Shown piece by piece: positions 24,240 to 35,629 of a stretch of 64,000 bases of DNA. Every line of letters begins with the position of its first letter. Within the stretch, counting starts at the first letter, position 1. The notes beneath the pieces were generated by a model. It was given only the letters and a program-made list of their open reading frames with translations. It did no database searches and had not been told where the DNA came from. The stretch comes from Apiosordaria backusii (taxonomy: Eukaryota > Ascomycota > Sordariomycetes > Sordariales > Lasiosphaeriaceae): contig JAUKTV010000007.1 of assembly GCA_030549205.1 (NCBI GenBank), forward strand, positions 124,001-188,000. Reading direction: 5' to 3'. A program made the position numbers and the translations under genes.

Positions 24240-24842
24240 CAAGTTAAAGTCAATCAAATACCTAGTCAATGTGGGAGGGAAGCGGACACAAAGGGAGATT
24301 GATGGGTCTTGGGATTTGGGAATGCACAAAAAGATTCTGAAACATCGGGCACGCAGTTAGACCGAGTTCAAAGCTGAAGTTGCCTCCACCCCTTCGATAC
24401 AGATCATCATGATTTACTTCATGTCACGACGTGTGGCTGTTTTGCCTTGCTCTACCCTCGCAAGACAAATGAGTTCCCGAACAATGACCAGCCGTAGACA
24501 AGTAGTCCACATACCCGCCCCATCCCTAAGGCTTTGACCACAGCACGCCTCCAGCATTCTCGGAGCATTTGAGTTGTCAGTGAATTGTTTTCCAGATGCC
24601 CAGGTTGCGCCTTCCCTGTAACGAGGCCTAAATGACCACCTGCCCAGATATTTGAAGAATCCCATTGATGATTGACATGTAAACAACCCGCCAGGGAGTT
24701 TGATGTTGCCCTCCCCCACTTTAATTTTTCTTGCAGGCCTTGCAGAATTTCTCCCGCCTTTTCTTTCTCACCCATTTCGCACACTTTGCAGACCGGCAAC
24801 CCGCCGCCACATCGTCAATTGTGAAGTCGCAAACCACGCACG

Positions 24843-25874
24843 ATGAAGCTATTTCACGAATATGAGTGTGCTTCTGCACCTGGACCGGATTCCTGTGTCC
24901 AATGCATTAGCCGCTTCCTAGAGAATCTTAGTCGGGGTGACCTTGTCCTCCGCGACTTTTCCTGCGAAAAATACGCCGTTTGTGGGCTCCAGCATCCAGG
25001 CTTCAGTGGCCGTACTCTTGGCTTCGACCGCTGCAGCGGTGACATGTGTTTCGCTGACATCGGCAAACCTTGCGAGAGTGTAGGTGTCTAGATCCAAGGA
25101 GGAGTACCTAAATACCTGATCGCTGATTCATTTTTCGAGTATAGATCCCTCTTATAATGCGTGGAGACGCTTTTGACCTTCAAGCCCTCGTCATCTTTGC
25201 CCATTATTGTGAGGGAATACTGCCTCCTTTTCGCAAGGATCTCGTCAAGCATGTGAGGGTATGTCAATATCGCCATCAATGATGACAATACTCCCAACGT
25301 CTTGCTGACTTGATGTCATTCTACCAACCAGGACCTTCTTGCCAGCTTTTTGCTGGCAGTTCAAGAGACGCGCGCATTCGAACGTGGTTCCCCCGACATT
25401 TTCGTCGGCCATGTCTACCAGCGCCGCAAACTGAATGCGATTCAGTTCCCGTTCCCCGCCAAAAGAATCAACGCGGAAGACCTGGCTGCTTGGGAATCAC
25501 GCAAGGCTCTCCGCCTCTTGCCTGGTGATGCCGGATTCCATGGTTGGCGTAGGGCCAAAGTTTCGTTGCGAGACAATCTTTCGGAGCTCTTGTGTAAGCC
25601 AGAGATTGAGAACCTCAACATTAGCTGGGGTGATTATGAGGGCGATGATCACGAGGAAACCATCAAGGCGTTTCTTGATGCGAAGTACCCTCCGATTATG
25701 ATGGGATCCCGAATCACAGAGTCCTTGGCCCTGGTTAGCGCAGGAGGGACCAGCACCGGCGGGGGTGCCCAGTTCACAGGATTGGGACCTGGAGAGAAAA
25801 TGGGACATTCTGAAACCTCAGGTACCTACCTTGGGTACATATGTAGAGAGGAAAGACAGATGGCAGTCGCCTAA
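24843..25874 (+). CDS. Three-exon family, copy C (C-terminally extended)
   Basis: Exons 24843-25079, 25145-25252 and 25332-25874; every junction is phase 0 with GT-AG borders, giving 295 aa. Exon 1 has the family motif APGPDSCVQC and further Cys pairs. Exon 2 begins IPLIMRGDAFDLQ and ends FRKDLVKH. Exon 3 has the core ESRKALRLLPGDAGFHGW, RRAKVSLRDNLSELL and KYPPIMM. Copies A, B and D stop right after the FP motif. Copy C reads on for about 50 residues of Gly/Ser-rich sequence, which suggests loss of the ancestral stop. It is oriented opposite to copies A and B. Function unknown; no targeting signal or TM segment. Confidence 0.75.
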
Positions 25875-26515
25875 ATACAAAGCAAGAATCTCCACTCAAG
25901 ACCTTAATATTATATCTGACTGCCCCTCGTGATGAGTGCAACTGCCTTGACAATCCCTGCCGTCGCGTCAATGATTCCGCCTCCGTGGCCATCCACCCAC
26001 AAGCCACATCTAATTTCGATCACCCGGACCGATTCTAACTAACTATATACCGTAGGTACAAATCAAATACAAATCCACAGTCAACACAGAGATGAACTAT
26101 AAAGAAAGCAAGTTGCTTTTTATGTTATATATGCTTTGTGTTTGAGGGCACCTGGTACCCTTTGATTTGATCAATGTTCAAGCACAGGTCCTAGATACGA
26201 GCTTCCCAGAAATTGAACTGGAGTCTTGAACTTTGCTTAAATCACATTTTTAATGCAATTAAATCAACGAAGGTCACGAATTGGTCATTCCAAAACGTTT
26301 GGTTTGTATTGTATTGATTTGACTTGCCCATGACACTTAGACCCCTCCCTTCAGCCAGAACTTAAACGGTCTCAATACCTACGTAAGGTAGAGTGAGGTT
26401 TAAACCTAGCCGCTGAATCGATATGAATTCTGGCTTGCCAGTGATCGATGATACAAAAAAAGCATCCACCACCTACTCAAGTACAAGTCATGTGTGATGT
26501 GCCAAAAGGCCAAAC
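25875..26515. other. AT-rich intergenic region, convergent ends
   Basis: Between copy C (+) and the membrane protein gene (-). No gene supported. Confidence 0.6.
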
Positions 26516-28417
26516 TCAAATATGCGGAATCATCTGAAGCCAAGAAGGCGTCCAGTACACCCCAATCGGCACCTTCCGAAGACCGATAAAAGCCTCCACG
26601 ACAAGGAACCCCCGCGAGAAGATGTAACCGGTCAGAAGAATAAAAACCAAGACATAATAGAAGAGGGCAGCAAGCCACTTGAACTGAGGGAGCACGTCCC
26701 AAAAGTTCCTCTTTAGAATTCCCAAAGGGAAGACAGCAGGAAGGGCGACCATGACGTAAATTGAAGAGAAGAACCACATGATTCTCTCGATGTCGGTTGC
26801 GAACATGATTCTGTCGGTTTGAACCACATGGATTGCTCCGTACACAGCAGGAAGAAAAACGACCAGAACCAGGAGAAGCTTGTTCTTGTACAGGAACTTG
26901 GCAAACTCCCAAGGATCCAATACCTTGACGAGAGTGAGTGCTTCAGAGCGAGAGGAAACGTTCCCAGCTCGTGTGGAGAATGACTTGTGATAGAGGGCGT
27001 TTTGGTATCTCGCTGTTGTAGGGTGTTCCGGACGCAGAGCCTGAGGTTTTGCTTCCTTCACAAGACCGTCACCATCGATGGCTTGGACAGCCTGACGTAT
27101 ACGCTTCCATCGTTCAATATCTTGAGAGTTGAATGTGGTTGGCTTGGTGGTTGCGGTGGTCGGATTTGCTTCAGGATGGGAGTTAAAGCCTACGCCAAAA
27201 GTAAAGGCTTGCCCTGCCTGCAGTGAAAATGAGGTGTTCTTTTCGTCTACCTCCACCCAAGTGGTGCCCTTCTCAAGATCCGCAGCCTCCTTGCGTGGCC
27301 AGATCCAGGGCTGGTCAGGAAGAATGGGTTTCTTCCTGGAAAAGCGATGTTTCCTGACTCTGTTTTCGGCAATGAGCGACTCGTGGTACATGAAGGCAAT
27401 GATGTCTGCAAATTTGGAGCTATCCACAAGCTCAGGGGTCTGGATGTCCTTCGGTTTCTGTGAAACAAAGCGTCAGTTATGATCAAGAAGATGACCCTGT
27501 GAATGACTGGTGGACCTACCCTAATCCATAGAACGAAAATTACCAACGAACAAACAACATGCACCATGGTGTGAACCTCGAGAAGCGTCAACGGCAAACC
27601 GAACACTCCCCGGACAGTGCACTGCAGCGCCATCCAGAGTACTTGGCCCATAACAACTGTCTTTTGCACAATGTCGGCTTTGCTTTTGTCTGAGATTCGA
27701 CCCTCTGGAAGAAAGATGAAGTGGCCTTGTTTGGCTAGTTGTAAAACTCCGCTCGAAGTCAATCGAAGGCGCCCTGAGTGTGGCGTGCCGGGTGCTGCTT
27801 TGTCGGAGTGCTTTGGCTCAATATCTTCCACCGCTACCTCTAGGCCACCCATAACGCCAACATAGAATCCGTAAGGTAGGTCGAACTGGTAGCCGTCCTA
27901 TAGTTAACTGGTCAGATGGAAGGCGGATCACTACCAAGGATGCCCACATACCGCAGCTTTGTCGAGCTTCTTCCCAGCCTTCTTTGCGTTCTGAAGCTCT
28001 TCATTGAGACTGTTCACCAAGTCGCGTGCTTCTATGTATTGGGAAGTGGCGAGGTACAGAACAAGCTCGGGTGCGATCAACCCGGCAAAGACCCATTTTG
28101 CCTTTGAAAGGAGAGTCCAAAACTTCCCTTTGTGGGTGGGAATGTTGAGATGAAGGGCTGTGTACACGCATGCCAGTAGGGTGATGATACAACTCCTGTG
28201 GTATGTCAGACTTGATACGAGGCATTGCATCTTCTGACCGGATGTCGACGTACCAGAAAATACTTGCAGTACCTCGGATCTCCAAGGTTCGAATGAAGCC
28301 GGGTGCTGGGACTGTCCGCCATGCAGTACTGTTGTGGCTGTGCTTGTCAAGGAGGTCAAGCAAATCCACAAGCCCATCACCTGTGCTCACAGTGGAGGAG
28401 CTGGTAGCGCTCGACAT
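26516..28417 (-). CDS. Polytopic membrane protein, four exons
   Basis: Exons 28417-28254, 28195-27952, 27897-27520 and 27457-26516; all introns are GT-AG and the phases close to 575 aa. The N terminus is soluble (Ser-rich, then WRTVPAPGFIRTLEIRG). Hydrophobic segments follow in exon 2 (IITLLACVYTALHL; VFAGLIAPELVLYLA), exon 3 (VVMGQVLWMALQC; MVHVVCSLVIFVLW) and late exon 4 (LLLVLVVFLPAVYGAIHVV; IMWFFSSIYVMVALPAVFPL; AALFYYVLVFILLTGYIF), about seven TM segments in all. Between TM4 and TM5 lies a 170-residue polar loop with a DDxxW-like WPRKEA segment. This resembles the large, poorly characterised fungal family of multi-TM proteins with a long central loop. No transport or catalytic signature is visible, and no function is assigned. 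Confidence 0.83.
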
Positions 28418-29567
28418 GTCAAGTTTCTGATGACTTTTTCAGGAGAGATTTCGATGCAGTGGAAGACGCAAGAAAGATGTGCCTACTCAACTGACATCTC
28501 GATGTTGACATGGTGGATCTTATAACCCCGTCATTCTTCCCATGTCAATGCCTTGGAATATGGTGCCGGCCAACCAGGAACGCTAAACATGCCGGCGAAC
28601 AAGTTGATTCTCTGATTTACATGGAAGTCGCAAGCCATTGGGCACCGGTGTAAAGTAACGGTAGGCCGTCCAGCTGCTGTTTGCTCAGAAGCCCTGGCTT
28701 TGATGTTGTGTTCCCCGAGCCTCATGGGAGGTTATCTTGACATCGGGTAACATGGACAAAACAGCTTAGCAGAGGTAACTGTCAGGGAATTTGCAGGCGG
28801 CAACTGCGGTAAATCGCATTGCAGATCGCATATCCCACGATTGGTCTACGAACCTGGAAAGTTTACATGTCACTTTTCTCGGCAAGCCTCAAATGACGTG
28901 GAAAGAGTGATTGGGACAATAGTGGAGGACCCTGCAGGCCAACCCCAACAAAGCTTCCCTTTTTGTAATGGTGGGTATCCTCATTCATTCAGCTGCATAC
29001 TTTCTGTCTGAACATTTGACATGTCAGTTCTGCACGACTCACATCCTGTCTCTTCCGCCACGGCCACCTTCTAGGCCACCTTGGGCACTCTGTCAGACCT
29101 GATATCCACCCAACTATATGCCGAATCGAGCATGAGCCTGCAGTTGCTTCGCTTCCTCATTTTTGAGGAACAGAGGAAGTGGCGTCTACAGCCCAGCAAT
29201 TCTAGACCATGACAGCATGCAGCTGCCAGTATTCGGACATTACTCACGCCTCAGTTTCGCCGGCCTGGCAAGGAACACCAATATTTGGCAAAAGAGAAGC
29301 ACAAAGCCTAAATTTCATGACTTTGAGACATGAAGGAATATCTAATAAGGTCCCAATTTGCTAATCGCTTGCTGTTTGTCACAGGTTCCCATGTCACACG
29401 AACACCTGGCCCCATAATTACACGCCAACCTAACGTATGGACTACCTGATCCTCCTCGCGACCATTATCCTCGTCATCGATACTACTCCGCATACTCTAC
29501 ATGGTATCCCTCCAAATATCGCTTGTCTTCAAACACCCGTTCTGTTTCCCTGGCGTTTCGAGGGCGT
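28418..29567. other. Intergenic
   Basis: Upstream of the membrane protein gene and downstream of the lectin gene. No coding or RNA signal that I can support. Confidence 0.55.
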
Positions 29568-30157
29568 TCAGCATGGAGTTCCTTTGGCCTTGTAGCACTC
29601 CAGCAAACCATTGCTGTTGTCGACAATAGTATCTGTTCAGCAGAAGTCAGAGTCCCATCCAATCAGGGCTTCCAGAATACTGCTGAAAGCTTACTCAAGT
29701 CAATAATGGCAGTCGGCCAGTTAGCCTGTGCAGCTCCTGTCCCAGGATTGCATTTGCAATGCAGCAGTGTCGGCGAATTCCCCAGCAGAAGCCCGTCGGT
29801 TGTCTTCCCGTTGCTGCACTCGATGCACTGATCGCCGAAGCCTGGTCTATATAGGTCCTATCAGCTTCCAAGAAATCTCCAGCAAAAATGGTTGGATCAA
29901 GGGATGAAGCAGGGCTTTTTCAGTACGACCTACGCTGAACCAGTTGGGTCCGCTTGCAGCCTGCCGTAACTGTTCTTGATGCATTTGTTGAGGTCCAAAC
30001 GGGAGCACTTGAGTTGGCCAAGGATATTCTTGCAGTTTGCTGTGATCACCCTGCCGCTCACTTTTACGGAGCTGGCGTCGCAAGATCCAATGAAGTTATC
30101 AGTTGTTGCTCCTGGGATGGCGAACCCAACGGCTAGTGCCGTGAGGAAAGGCATCAT
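29568..30157 (-). CDS. Secreted cyanovirin-N homology (CVNH) domain lectin
   Basis: Three exons on the minus strand: 30157-29934, 29846-29695 and 29632-29568. The introns (87 and 62 nt) are GT-AG and the phases close to 146 aa. The N terminus (MMPFLTALAVGFAIPGATT) is a signal peptide. The mature part shows the CVNH tandem-repeat pattern: FIGSCDASSVKV...ITANCKN, LDLNKCIKNSYGRLQ in the first half, and FGDQCIECSNG...LLHCKC, AIIDLNTIVDNSNGLLEC in the second. The last element is formed only after splicing exon 2 to 3. CVNH proteins bind mannose-type glycans and occur in many ascomycetes; a secreted single-domain form could act on cell surfaces or in defence (inference). A possible second start is the Met codon immediately following the first. 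Confidence 0.85.
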
Positions 30158-31470
30158 GGTGCAAAAGTGGGCAAGGGAAGCTTGGTGCCCGACGAACAGA
30201 AGTGCTCACGCCCACTTGATCCGGGCTTGGAAATGGTTCAGCCGCTATGTATCGACACAGAGGCGGATCTCCATGGGAGATACGGCCTCGTTATATGTCA
30301 CAAGTATCCCCGCGTCCAAAGCTCTCAGGCAAGCCGCAAGAGCCTGTCCAGCAGGTCCAATACCAAGGCCGGAAGACGAAAGTGACCAAGAAACAGGAGG
30401 GTTGCAATCTTTAATATCTGGCTCCAGTGGTGTGGTCTGGTCACTATCGAATAAGCGAGTGAGCTTGGTCCCGGCTCCGGGTCTTTGGAGTCATGATAGG
30501 CAGGGTGACACTCAGGGGTGACAGTCGCAGCAACACAACGTGTAAGGTATGCTGCTCCAGAAAAGCTTGAACATAATCATCGCTCAAGGCTGAAAGGTGG
30601 TGAAGCCTTACATTTACAATTTGGATCATTCCCTTCCAGATGGTAGGCACTTTTTCCGTTCTGCTATTGCTGAAGCTTCAAGACACATGATCAAGGTGAT
30701 GGGAAGCAAAACAAGCCGATTGGGCCGGCAAAAGTCACAACCGAATCATATCGGCGGGATCTATACGCCTCTCATGTAGATACATTCTCAGTGACATGCC
30801 GGAAGATGAAACAGAAGTTCATATACAGGTATTTTATTTGCCGGAGCAGGGGCATTTGGCCTTCCCTCTTTTCTTTGACGATGTGATTCCTGTGATCGTG
30901 GCCTACCCTCAGTACTGTCTAATCTAGACGCGTGGCTTTGCCCGATTCTGGACTGTCTTCGGGTTTCCAGACTCCTCCTCAAAGTCCCCGGATAATCTCA
31001 TCATTTTGATATGTCAGCAAGGGCAAGGAACCCCATGGTGATTTCAGAAGTCGGTCCGTTAAGGCGTAACAGGGGGTTCGGCTCGTTCCGCTCAGCTTCT
31101 TCTCTGCAACAACAAGCGCCAACTTCAGACCGACTGGGTAGATGGTGAGGTTGAAGAACAACGAATGGATAGGTGAACAACTGGTATTTCTTTCTTCATT
31201 CCAGAGAATGAAGTTTCTAGTTTTATAATCGAAATTGGCCGATATCCAACGCGCAACGTTTGCTTTTCTCTCCCATGAAGCTGTATGTCATTCCACCCTG
31301 GTGGGGTCTTTGAACGGCTCCATCGCGAGTGGATTCTTGACTCAGCACAGCGGCTACCCCGCAGACAACGGCAACTTCAATGCTCAAAAGGCAGCCCTCA
31401 TCTCTGAAAGAACTCTTGTGAAAAACATCTCAAATATACACAGTCTTGTTACTCTGTTAATATCGACAAA
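30158..31470. other. Intergenic, divergent promoters
   Basis: Between the lectin gene (-) and the oxidoreductase gene (+). No gene supported. Confidence 0.55.
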
Positions 31471-32661
31471 ATGGCTGCCGAAAAGCAATACAACGTCGGC
31501 ATCATCGGCTACGGGTTCGTCCTCCGCTTTCCCCTTGATTCCATCCTCCAACCCTAACCCAGTAGCTAACCACCCCCCTCCAGCCTCTCCGCCAAAGTCT
31601 TCCACATCCCCTTCATCCAACTAACCTCCTCCCTCAAACTTCATTCCCTCGTCCAGCGCACCCCCAAACCCGGCAACTCCGCTCCGGAGGACTACCCTGA
31701 CCTCAAGCACTACACCGCCGCCGAGGATGTGATCGCCGACCCAGACGTCGACGTGGTAGTCCTCTGCACCCCTCCCAACACTCACTACCCCCTTACTCGC
31801 TCGGCCTTGCTGAACAACAAGCATGTTCTCGTTGAGAAGCCTTTTGTTCCCACTTCCAAGGAGGCGGATGAGTTGACCGCTTTGGCGAGGCAGCAAAACC
31901 GGGTGTTGTGCGTTTACCAGAACCGGAGATGGGACTCGGACTTCTTGACTGTGCAGCATCTCCTGAAGGAGGATAAGCTGGGCAGGATTGTGGAGTTTGA
32001 GACGCATTTTGACAGGTTGCGGTTGACGGCTCCGGCGAAGGGGTCGACGTGGAAGGCGGGGCTGAAGATGGATGAGGCGGGAGGGGTGCTCTATGATCTT
32101 GGCTCGCACTTGATTGATCAGGTTTATGTTTTGTTTGGTATGCCTGATTGGGTCACAGGGAGGCTTGTCCACCAGAGAGAGGGGAGGATCGTGACTGGTG
32201 ATGGGAGTGAGGAGCAGGAGCCGGATAGTATCACTGCTATCTTGAGCTATAAGGACAAGGGGTTGTTGGTCTTTGTGAGAGCTGGCGTTGCGTGTGTGGA
32301 GACCAGGCAGATGCGGTTCTGGGTTAGGGGGACGAAGGGGAGTTATCACAAGAGTGGGTTGGATCCCCAGGAGGATCATCTTCGGGGTGGTGGTAGCGCC
32401 ACAGATAAGGGCTTCGGGAAAGAGCCCGAGGACAGGTTCGGGAGGTTGTGTGTTGTCGGTGAGGACGGGAAGGTGGAGGATCAGGTATGTCCTACGGTGG
32501 AACCGGAGACATATTTGAAGTTCTATGACCTGTTTGCGAAGGCTGTTGCGAGCGGAAAAGAGGAAGATGTACCGGTTCCTGCGTCGCAGGCGGCGCAGGT
32601 TCTGAGAATAATCGAGGCAGTTCGACAGAGCGGCAAGACTGGGAGCGAGGTCGCCCCGTAG
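31471..32661 (+). CDS. Gfo/Idh/MocA-family NAD(P)-dependent oxidoreductase
   Basis: Exons 31471-31514 and 31584-32661; the intron at 31515-31583 splits the Rossmann fingerprint. Spliced, the start reads MAAEKQYNVGIIGYG followed by LSAKVFHIPF, total 373 aa. The N-terminal NAD(P)-binding domain shows GIIGYG, DVDVVVLCTPPNTHY and the family hallmark VEKPF (residues about 110-120), whose Lys is the usual active-site residue. The C-terminal domain contains GGVLYDLGSHLIDQ, the usual GxxxDxGxHxxD substrate-binding motif. Family members oxidise or reduce sugars, inositols or related compounds; the substrate cannot be told from sequence. The intron-inclusive frame that starts at the ATG 31729 would be wrong because it omits the Rossmann loop. 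Confidence 0.92.
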
Positions 32662-32816
32662 GTCCAGCGCCTTTAGGGGTCGAAGACCTGGAAGAAAAAC
32701 GTCAGCTGGTCACGTCTTAGCAAGTCTTCTAGGTGTACTCAGTGTTGATTCTGAATACCGACAGGAAATGTATTGCCGCTGTCCGTAAAAACTGTGCACC
32801 AAGAGCCTTATCCACA

Positions 32817-33449
32817 TCACACCCACTTCATGGTCTTCACCAATTCCGTCCGGCAGGTCTCAACCACCTCGCTTTGCCATTTTAGCACCTCGGTGTAGAA
32901 CGGAACCTCTCTTGCTTTGATCGCCTCCTCAAACAGCCTTTGGACCACCCTGTCTCTGTTGATCGTCTCGTCAAGTTTTCGTCGTTCGGCAAACTCGCGG
33001 TATCCCTTGGTCAAGTTGGCCTTGATTATTTGCTCAGTCCACTCCTCTTCCCATAGTCTCTCCAGCGACAGAATCTTCTTGTGGTGGTGCCAGGGACACT
33101 CGAGGCTTTTGTAACAGACTGTCTCCCGGTCAATGATGTGGTTGGGCTTTCTCCCGCCACCTGGGCAAGGGACGCCGTAACAAATTCCACTGAAGGGATC
33201 GACGTAGTTGCAGCAAACGCGGTGCAGTGGGGGTCTGTGAAATGATGGCTTAACTCTGCATGCTCTGCCTTCGGCCTTGCAACCTTTCGTTTTGTGGCAC
33301 AGCCAGCGCGTGTTCATGTAGTATGTGCACATGGCTTGATCGCCACATGGATGTTTAAATGCCTGTGGATACCGGGGAGGTGAAGCGGCAATATTCAGCT
33401 CGAGCTGGCGGAGTTTGTGGATGGTGGCTGAACTCAAAATTGACACCAT
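32817..33449 (-). CDS. Cys-rich hypothetical protein
   Basis: Single-exon, 210 aa. The central third carries about ten Cys plus several His (HPCGDQAMCTYY, LCHKTKGC, RVCCNYVDPFSGICYGVPCPG, LECPWHHHKK), suggesting one or more zinc-binding or disulfide knots. The C-terminal 90 residues are helical and charged (EEEWTEQI, REFAERRKLDETINRD), probably a coiled coil. No signal peptide. Convergent with the oxidoreductase gene, 155 bp away. I do not recognise the family; similar small Cys/His proteins of unknown role are common in sordariomycetes. Confidence 0.72.
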   Translation of the reverse strand: MVSILSSATIHKLRQLELNIAASPPRYPQAFKHPCGDQAMCTYYMNTRWLCHKTKGCKAEGRACRVKPSFHRPPLHRVCCNYVDPFSGICYGVPCPGGGRKPNHIIDRETVCYKSLECPWHHHKKILSLERLWEEEWTEQIIKANLTKGYREFAERRKLDETINRDRVVQRLFEEAIKAREVPFYTEVLKWQSEVVETCRTELVKTMKWV

Positions 33450-35629
33450 GGATGGAGAGGTCCGGTGCTGAAGTCATAGCTCGGTGGCTTCAATGAAAGT
33501 GAAGCCGAACGGACGTATAGAGAAGATGAAACAACTGTTGCTTTCTTTCATCTGGTGTTGTATTTTTTATGTGGTGTACAGGTACCATAGTGGGAATTTG
33601 AGCCGTCACGTAGAGTCTACCCGTTAAACAGAGTCTACAGGGTCAAACAGAGTCTATAGGCCAGGCCCACTTACACCCACTGAAGCCGTAGGGGGGCACC
33701 TGCCGTATACCCCCTAGGTATATGGTTCCTTCTTCCCGCCCCGGGCTCGTTCAATTAGCTACTGGCTCAGTGGCCCAGTGGCCGACCCTGCCGTCCACCC
33801 AGTAAGTCTTCCACCGTTCAACAGGCCTGTGTTCAATCCCGGTTACATCCCACTGACCTTCTTCTTTTCTAGCGCTTCCAACCAGTGGTCTTCCACTGGC
33901 CTACCCACTGGCCTATCCACTGGCCCAGTTGACAGTGGAATTGAACAGCGGCTAGCTCAGTGGGAGACCACTGGGCTGGCCACCGTGATTTTTGATCAAT
34001 ATAGGCCCTAGGGTGTAGACTCTGTTTGACCTGTAGACTCTGTTGACTTAATTGAATCAATTTGATATGCAGACACAATTTGACTATACAGACACAATTC
34101 AACTGGGCCCACACCCGCTGTGGTAGGTGCCGCGTTCGGTTTCTTCTTCCACTGAGGTAAGCTACCTTATGTGCTCGAATCGTTGCCACTATCGATTATT
34201 ATTATCCCAGAAAGCAAAACAATACAAAAACAACAATTTGAAGGCAACATAAAGATGACAATGTAAGCAGTGAAAATCAGTCCATTTATATTCTTTACTT
34301 TGATTAGAGTGGCTGTAAAGGTCGCAAGAATGTACCGAACTGAGATCGACCTTTTAGCGTCTACTGCTGCCTATGTTCAACAGACAATATCGGTTGAAAA
34401 TTGAAACTCACAACCACTCGCTTAAGATGCTACTTTCTAGTTGATGGTTTATTCACAACGTCATTATCGACGCTATCTATCAATGCTCGATGAGTACTCG
34501 CTCGAGGATTTGCTGCTCGCATCATCGTCCTGTTCCAAGAGGCTCTTAAGGGTTTCGGTCTATCTGAGGTAGGTCGCTGGTTCTCTGAATGCCGTTGTGG
34601 CTAGCTACCTACCTATTGCTTTGAATATATGCAGACCGATGTCCATATGCCCCTGTTCTATGCACAGGATCAACCAACCAATGCTCCCTATTGATGTAAT
34701 CTCTACTTTTAGTTTTCCTCGCAGGCAAGTCGTGTGACAAGATCAATGTCAAGAACGGTGATGGGGGAGTGCGTGGTCGTGAAGAGGTGAGGACGACATG
34801 GTCGTTCATTTTGCCAAGGTTTGGGGTACCTGTTGCTACAGCCTGTCTACACGTCTAGCTGGGAGAGCGTAAATATCAAGTATATAGCAGTCCTCTTCCT
34901 GCCGTAACATTTACAAATCTGCAACTGAATTGTTGATTCATGTATGTAATGTGAGCTTCATCCCATGCGATGGTTGCTGTTGTCTTTGAGATGGCATCTG
35001 TTTCCAACTGGCTGTCAACTGCAGAAGCTTATGCCATGACTAACTGCTCCCTTGGCCACCTCCGGCGTGACGTCAATCGCCAACGACATGTTGATTGAAG
35101 GGGCAAAAAAAGCAGCAGTCTGACTCGAAGCGTACTCAACTAAGATATGTTTCAATGGCCTGGAAAAGCCGCCAGGGCTTAAAAAACTGGTTGTATGAGC
35201 GTACAAAGACGACGGAGGCGGTAGTGTTGCTCTGTAATGTCAATGGGATCATCCGCATTCTTTGGTGTCCGCTTTTTGTGCTGACAACAATCGACATCAA
35301 CTCTGATTGTGCCATTGGTGGCCTGGGCTGCCACATCAGTTGCTGCCTTGGCGCCTGACAAGCGACGAGCGGTCAGGTTGTTATCGGTTATCAGAATTTT
35401 TTCCAAAAATCTAAGCCCCACCAAAGTGCGGCTTCCCCTCCCCCACCCTGATTCAACCCACCACAGGGCAAAGGCGCAGCAAACCAACCTACCTACCTAA
35501 CTTTCTTGTTGCCTCCTGGTCGTTGCCCGCGCTGAACAAAGGACGTCGCATTTTTTTTTTCTTGCCCGTTCTTTCGTTTTTGGATCTTCATCCATCAACA
35601 AACCTATTTTCTAGTATCCGCAGCACACC
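33450..35629. other. Intergenic region containing a repeat element
   Basis: Holds the tRNA-like repeat listed separately (33626-34044). The remainder, up to the CT-rich leader of the Arb1 gene at about 35400-35629, shows no gene. Confidence 0.6.
33626..34044 (+). repeat. tRNA-like (SINE-type) element with inverted ends
   Basis: The arms are inverted copies. The left arm (33626-33658) contains AAACAGAGTCTAC twice, and the right arm (34015-34044) reads GTAGACTCTGTTTGACC and again GTAGACTCTGTT. Inside, an RNA polymerase III A-box match TGGCTCAGTGG (33763-33773) is followed 58 bp later by a B-box-like GTTCAATCC (33831-33839). A second A-box-like TAGCTCAGTGG lies at 33953-33963. A short tandem of CCACTGGCCTA units separates them. 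No clean tRNA cloverleaf can be drawn, so this is tRNA-related repeat DNA and not a functional tRNA gene. Confidence 0.5.

Noticed and set aside
24720..24842. A minus-strand Cys-rich frame with CxxC-like pairs just before copy C
   Set aside because: It has no start codon and would overlap the exon 1 and promoter of copy C; probably chance.
33763..33850. A functional tRNA gene
   Set aside because: Box A and B matches are present, but no acceptor stem or T-stem pairs can be formed.
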